Assembly: GCA_001839685.1 (NCBI GenBank)
Contig: MLAK01000250.1
Location: 53,014-117,013 of the forward strand
DNA: 64,000 nucleotides
Source: Tritrichomonas foetus
Taxonomy: Eukaryota; Parabasalia; Tritrichomonadida; Tritrichomonadidae
Direction: 5' to 3'
Made by a program: the position numbers and the translations under genes. Every line of letters starts with the position of its first letter. The first letter of the stretch is position 1. Shown here piece by piece: positions 60,449 to 64,000 of this stretch. The notes beneath the pieces are model-generated. The model saw only the letters and a program-made list of their open reading frames with translations, made no database searches and had not been told where the DNA came from.

Positions 60449-63400
60449 CTATTCTTCTATCACTTTGTCATGGTTATGATCGTTTTCATTTCCCATCATG
60501 TTTGGGATTTCATTTCCACTATGAACTTCACTTTTTTCATTATCAATTTCTTGATTTTCTGTTTCATTTTCATTGCTGTATGCATTTTCACTGGTTATAG
60601 TTGGAACTTCCTGATTACCATTTTCTGTTTGGTTTCCAGTTTTATCGTCAATTTCTGATTTTTCAATATTTAGCTCTTTTGTCATTTTGTTAATCTCATT
60701 CACATTTTCTTCTTCTCTTTGTTTGGCTTGTTCAACTCTTCTTTGAGCATCTTTCACACTCCATTTTTCAAGATTGTTTATCAATATTTCGCGGATATAT
60801 TTCAAATTTGGAACATATTCGCAAACAGCATCAAATAATGGAAAAGCAATAAACTTAAAAAACCCAAGCTGAGAATTTTCTTTATCCAAATTTTCTCGAG
60901 TGTGGTCTTCATGAGTATATTCCATTCCAAGAACAATTTCTATTGGTCCTTGAATGAAAAACTCTTCGCATATAAAAGAACTAATATCATTAATATAGTC
61001 TGGCTCCTTTAATAAATCGCCCAAATCAGCACATTTTAATAAGAGTGTCATTAACAAGATTTTATGATCATTTGATGTTAGAGAAAAATGTTCATCTTTA
61101 TTAAGATTTTCATATTTTTCAATCAAATCAAGATGCTTTTTCATATTTGTATCAAGAATCAATTGAGTGAGAGTTTTCCAGATTTTATTTAAAGTAACTC
61201 CTTTAAAACATTTTAAAATATTGCACGATTCTTTTGATAATATTTTGATTAGCTTTTTACAATGTGTCATTTCCAATACATTTTGATTTTTATATAAAAT
61301 GAATACTGGATTAGTCTGTTCTGAAACATCTAAAACATTATTTTCATTTTTAATTACACCATTATTCAGTGATTCAAACCCATCATGACCAACATCATGT
61401 GCTAATGTAGAAATAATCATGCATAAAATATCAATTTTATTAAAGGAGTTATCAAAGTTACCTTTAATTAAAAATACTGATAAATATAAACAAGTTGAAA
61501 TTGCATGATTCCAATTAAAATAAGGTATTTCTTTATAGCCTTGGGAAAGTCTTAAAATAAAAGAAAATAAAACTTGATTTGTAATTTCAAATTCTTGCTT
61601 CAAATTAAATTGATCGAAAATGTGAAAAATGATTTTAATTAGATCAGGTTCAGAATTTCCAGGTACAATGAAATTAAGATCGAATAACTGAATTTGGTCT
61701 GGATCTATTTGAAGTTTCATTTTTTCTGGAGTAATTATTCTATCTAATTCATGTTCATCTATTATTTGACATAAAATCGATTGTTCCTCTTTAATTAAAT
61801 TAATTTCTTTAATAAATTGTATATCGAATGAAAAAGAAGCAAATTTCGCAAACGTTTCAAGTAATTCGGTTTCACCTGGATTTCCTGATGAATTAAAACT
61901 AAACTCAAGTACACCAACAATATTGCTTTCATCATTATAGTCTTTATCATTCATATCACTATTATTCCCATCATTATTATTGTTATCGTTGTATTTCTCG
62001 TTGTTATTGTGAATATTAGGTGAATCAAACAGAGGCACAGCATAGATGTAGCCAGTAATTGTACTATCATGATCTCGAGAAGAATATACATCAATGACAT
62101 CAGCATTTGGATCAGCAGCTCTTCTGGTTTTTTGATGATCACAGATAACAAATGAAGAAACATCTTTATTTCTTAGTGCACTCAAAGCATGATCAATTGT
62201 ATGTGCATTTAAATTAAATTGATTTAGATCAAATTTAAGATTCTTGTTTGATTTTTTCTGGTTATTTGAATGTAAATATGATTTATCGTCATTTTTGTCT
62301 TTTTCATCAACAGTTGTATATTCATAGAGTTGATTGTTATTCTTAGTGATAAATAAAGTTGATCTTGTAGCATTCACAGATTTACAAATTTGATTTAAAA
62401 CATCGTTAATTGATTCTTTCAATGGTAATTTATAATTAATTACTGGTTTTTGAAGTAAACTTTTTATTCGATGGGTTACTAATAATGCAGAATGATAAGA
62501 TTTTGCATTATTTAATGCAATTCCAATAAAAATTGCCAATGTTGATAATTTATGTTGATCACTTTCATTAAAATCTCCATGATTTTTATTTAAAACAATA
62601 ATAGAGCCAATTGCAATATTCTGATTTCCAAAAACAGGAACAACAAGCAAATTTCGAACTTTTATGGATTTCTGTGCTTGACCAACATCAATATCGCGAT
62701 CAAATCTAGGATCTTTTTCAGGATCGGAACTAATAATCCCTTTCTGGGTTAAAATGCTGGCACCACCAAATCCAAAATTCAAATAATGTTTTTGATGATT
62801 CAAATTATTTGAATTAAAGTCACATAACAATTTATTATTTGGATGGTCAGCAATTAAAATTCTACAAATTTTAGAATTTAACAAATCTGCGCCTTTTTCT
62901 CTAACAATTTTGATTAATTCATATTCATCAAGTGTTTGTGTAATCAATGAAGCGTAACTCAACATGTGAGTTTTGGCATTTTGTGCGCGCTTTTCTTCGG
63001 TTTCATTTTCACGAATAAAACCACCAGAAAACGATAAAGATCGTGCAATAAAAGGAATAATCGAAGAGAGTCGTGACTGGTCATCTTTTGTATATGGACC
63101 AATTATTCTTTCGCCACGGAGTACAACACACCAAATGCGTCCCCCGAATTCACATGAGCTCATTAAAATCGGAAAACTTGGTTCACCATCAACCATTTGA
63201 AGGTATTGTTTTAAATCACCAACATGTGAAGAAATTATTGAAGTATTACCACTTCGGAGTGCAAGTGAAACAGAACCAGCTGAGCATTTATAAAATCCAA
63301 TAAAATCTTTCAATTGATTATCAAACCTAAAAAAGCCAGCTTCTTTTATTTGAAGAAACCAAATATCTGGGAAAGTGCATTGAAAAGTTTTTGAGAGAGT

Positions 63401-63931
63401 TTCTGTGATTTGCTGAACAGTTTCAGCTAAGGGTCCAATTTTTGACATTTTTGAAGCAAGGCCAACCACTCTTTCTTTTTGAAAAAGTGATGCACCATAG
63501 ATTGCAAATTTCTTTATAATAAATTCTCCAATTTCTGAGTCATTTTCATCAAATGGTGAACAATTTTGATGTCGTGATAATTGAATTATCGCACACATCG
63601 AACCATCAGGATACCTTAGAGGAATAAAAAACTGATGATCATAAGATTGAATAGAAAATTGAGTTAAAATTTCAGGATCATACTTCATTTCAGGCAAAAT
63701 CGGTTTATGTGAAAATGTGATTTCCCTGATCAACGAAATGTTGGCACTGACTTCCGATTTTAGTGTTTTTGATAAATAAGTATTTGAATTTGGCCTCATT
63801 TCCCAAAAAACTGCCCTCTGAGTGTGAAAAAATTTCATCATATATTTTTCAAAAACACGATAGGGAACTTTTGTGAGACATTTCGACATCATTTCATCAA
63901 ATAATCTTGACATGGCAAGCCTTCCGTCCAT
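60449..63931 (-). CDS. GAF-domain 3',5'-cyclic nucleotide phosphodiesterase
   Basis: 1160 residues, start ATG 63931. The N-terminal two thirds contain GAF-type modules: clear ones at about 335-480 and 505-695, and weaker GAF-like segments at about 25-140 and 165-300. The PDEase domain covers about 780-1040, with the metal-binding set H809, H845 and D846 (AHDVGHDG), a downstream CADLGD Asp, and the nucleotide-clamping Gln in SQLGFFKFIAFP. It should hydrolyse cAMP or cGMP, with the GAF modules as ligand-controlled regulators, as in animal PDE2/5/10. The general-acid His of the YHNxxHA motif is replaced by Phe (F805 in PYFNWNHA), so activity is doubtful. The tail (about 1060-1160) is Glu/Asn-rich. 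Confidence 0.9.
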   Translation of the reverse strand: MDGRLAMSRLFDEMMSKCLTKVPYRVFEKYMMKFFHTQRAVFWEMRPNSNTYLSKTLKSEVSANISLIREITFSHKPILPEMKYDPEILTQFSIQSYDHQFFIPLRYPDGSMCAIIQLSRHQNCSPFDENDSEIGEFIIKKFAIYGASLFQKERVVGLASKMSKIGPLAETVQQITETLSKTFQCTFPDIWFLQIKEAGFFRFDNQLKDFIGFYKCSAGSVSLALRSGNTSIISSHVGDLKQYLQMVDGEPSFPILMSSCEFGGRIWCVVLRGERIIGPYTKDDQSRLSSIIPFIARSLSFSGGFIRENETEEKRAQNAKTHMLSYASLITQTLDEYELIKIVREKGADLLNSKICRILIADHPNNKLLCDFNSNNLNHQKHYLNFGFGGASILTQKGIISSDPEKDPRFDRDIDVGQAQKSIKVRNLLVVPVFGNQNIAIGSIIVLNKNHGDFNESDQHKLSTLAIFIGIALNNAKSYHSALLVTHRIKSLLQKPVINYKLPLKESINDVLNQICKSVNATRSTLFITKNNNQLYEYTTVDEKDKNDDKSYLHSNNQKKSNKNLKFDLNQFNLNAHTIDHALSALRNKDVSSFVICDHQKTRRAADPNADVIDVYSSRDHDSTITGYIYAVPLFDSPNIHNNNEKYNDNNNNDGNNSDMNDKDYNDESNIVGVLEFSFNSSGNPGETELLETFAKFASFSFDIQFIKEINLIKEEQSILCQIIDEHELDRIITPEKMKLQIDPDQIQLFDLNFIVPGNSEPDLIKIIFHIFDQFNLKQEFEITNQVLFSFILRLSQGYKEIPYFNWNHAISTCLYLSVFLIKGNFDNSFNKIDILCMIISTLAHDVGHDGFESLNNGVIKNENNVLDVSEQTNPVFILYKNQNVLEMTHCKKLIKILSKESCNILKCFKGVTLNKIWKTLTQLILDTNMKKHLDLIEKYENLNKDEHFSLTSNDHKILLMTLLLKCADLGDLLKEPDYINDISSFICEEFFIQGPIEIVLGMEYTHEDHTRENLDKENSQLGFFKFIAFPLFDAVCEYVPNLKYIREILINNLEKWSVKDAQRRVEQAKQREEENVNEINKMTKELNIEKSEIDDKTGNQTENGNQEVPTITSENAYSNENETENQEIDNEKSEVHSGNEIPNMMGNENDHNHDKVIEE

Positions 63932-64000
63932 TTCTTTGCTGACCGTGGATATGCTTTTCGATAAACTTGATAAACATGTTTTCGTTGTTTCTTTGATCGA
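63932..64000. other. Upstream edge of the window
   Basis: Non-coding start of the region upstream of the phosphodiesterase gene; nothing identifiable. Confidence 0.4.

Overview
This looks like nuclear DNA of a parabasalid protist, most likely Tritrichomonas foetus or a close relative. The reasons are an AT-rich background, intronless genes from 0.5 to 7 kb, TCAYW initiator-like motifs a few bases upstream of ATG (TCACTT before actin and before catalase), many stop codons embedded in TAAA (actin, one Rab, the double histone-fold protein and others), very long coiled-coil proteins, and a catalase gene. Catalase is found in T. foetus and missing from Trichomonas vaginalis. The species call is inference.

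Layout. 1-2263 holds a decayed protein-coding relic and otherwise silent AT-rich DNA. 2264-4459 has a Rab GTPase, a microsatellite and a second relic. 4460-11291 has a pecanex-like membrane protein converging on an AP-3 beta-adaptin. 11978-18841 encodes TOR kinase. 19329-22302 has a Gly/Pro-rich protein resembling the PI31 C-terminus and a PHD-PHD-SET protein. 22765-26847 has actin, a Rab2-like GTPase and a four-helix COPI-associated-type membrane protein. 28440-32648 is a divergent pair, a GRIP-domain golgin and a probable pseudokinase. 32399-35109 is a direct duplication joined by a single N and is probably an assembly artefact. 35365-43552 has a PPP phosphatase, a small basic coiled-coil protein, an RRM/SR/His-rich protein, catalase, a structured inverted-repeat element and an uncharacterised coiled-coil protein. 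43862-56191 is two giant coiled-coil genes. 56524-57036 encodes a protein with an H2B-like fold fused to an H2A-like fold. 57646-63931 has two unknown proteins and a multi-GAF cyclic-nucleotide phosphodiesterase.

The genes do not form a pathway. They fall into membrane traffic (two Rabs, AP-3 beta, GRIP golgin, COPI-associated-type protein), signalling (TOR, pseudokinase, PPP phosphatase, GAF-PDE), chromatin/RNA (PHD-SET, double histone fold, RRM-SR) and cytoskeleton (actin, coiled-coil giants).

The most interesting signals are the H2B-H2A fusion, loss of rapamycin-contact residues in the TOR FRB region, missing catalytic residues in the kinase, phosphodiesterase and SET proteins, a 36-residue repeat array in the largest coiled-coil protein, the nested-stem element at 41929-42065, and the N-joined duplication. 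Several long open frames begin only at TTG or GTG. For those I moved the start to the first sensible ATG and say so in the entry.
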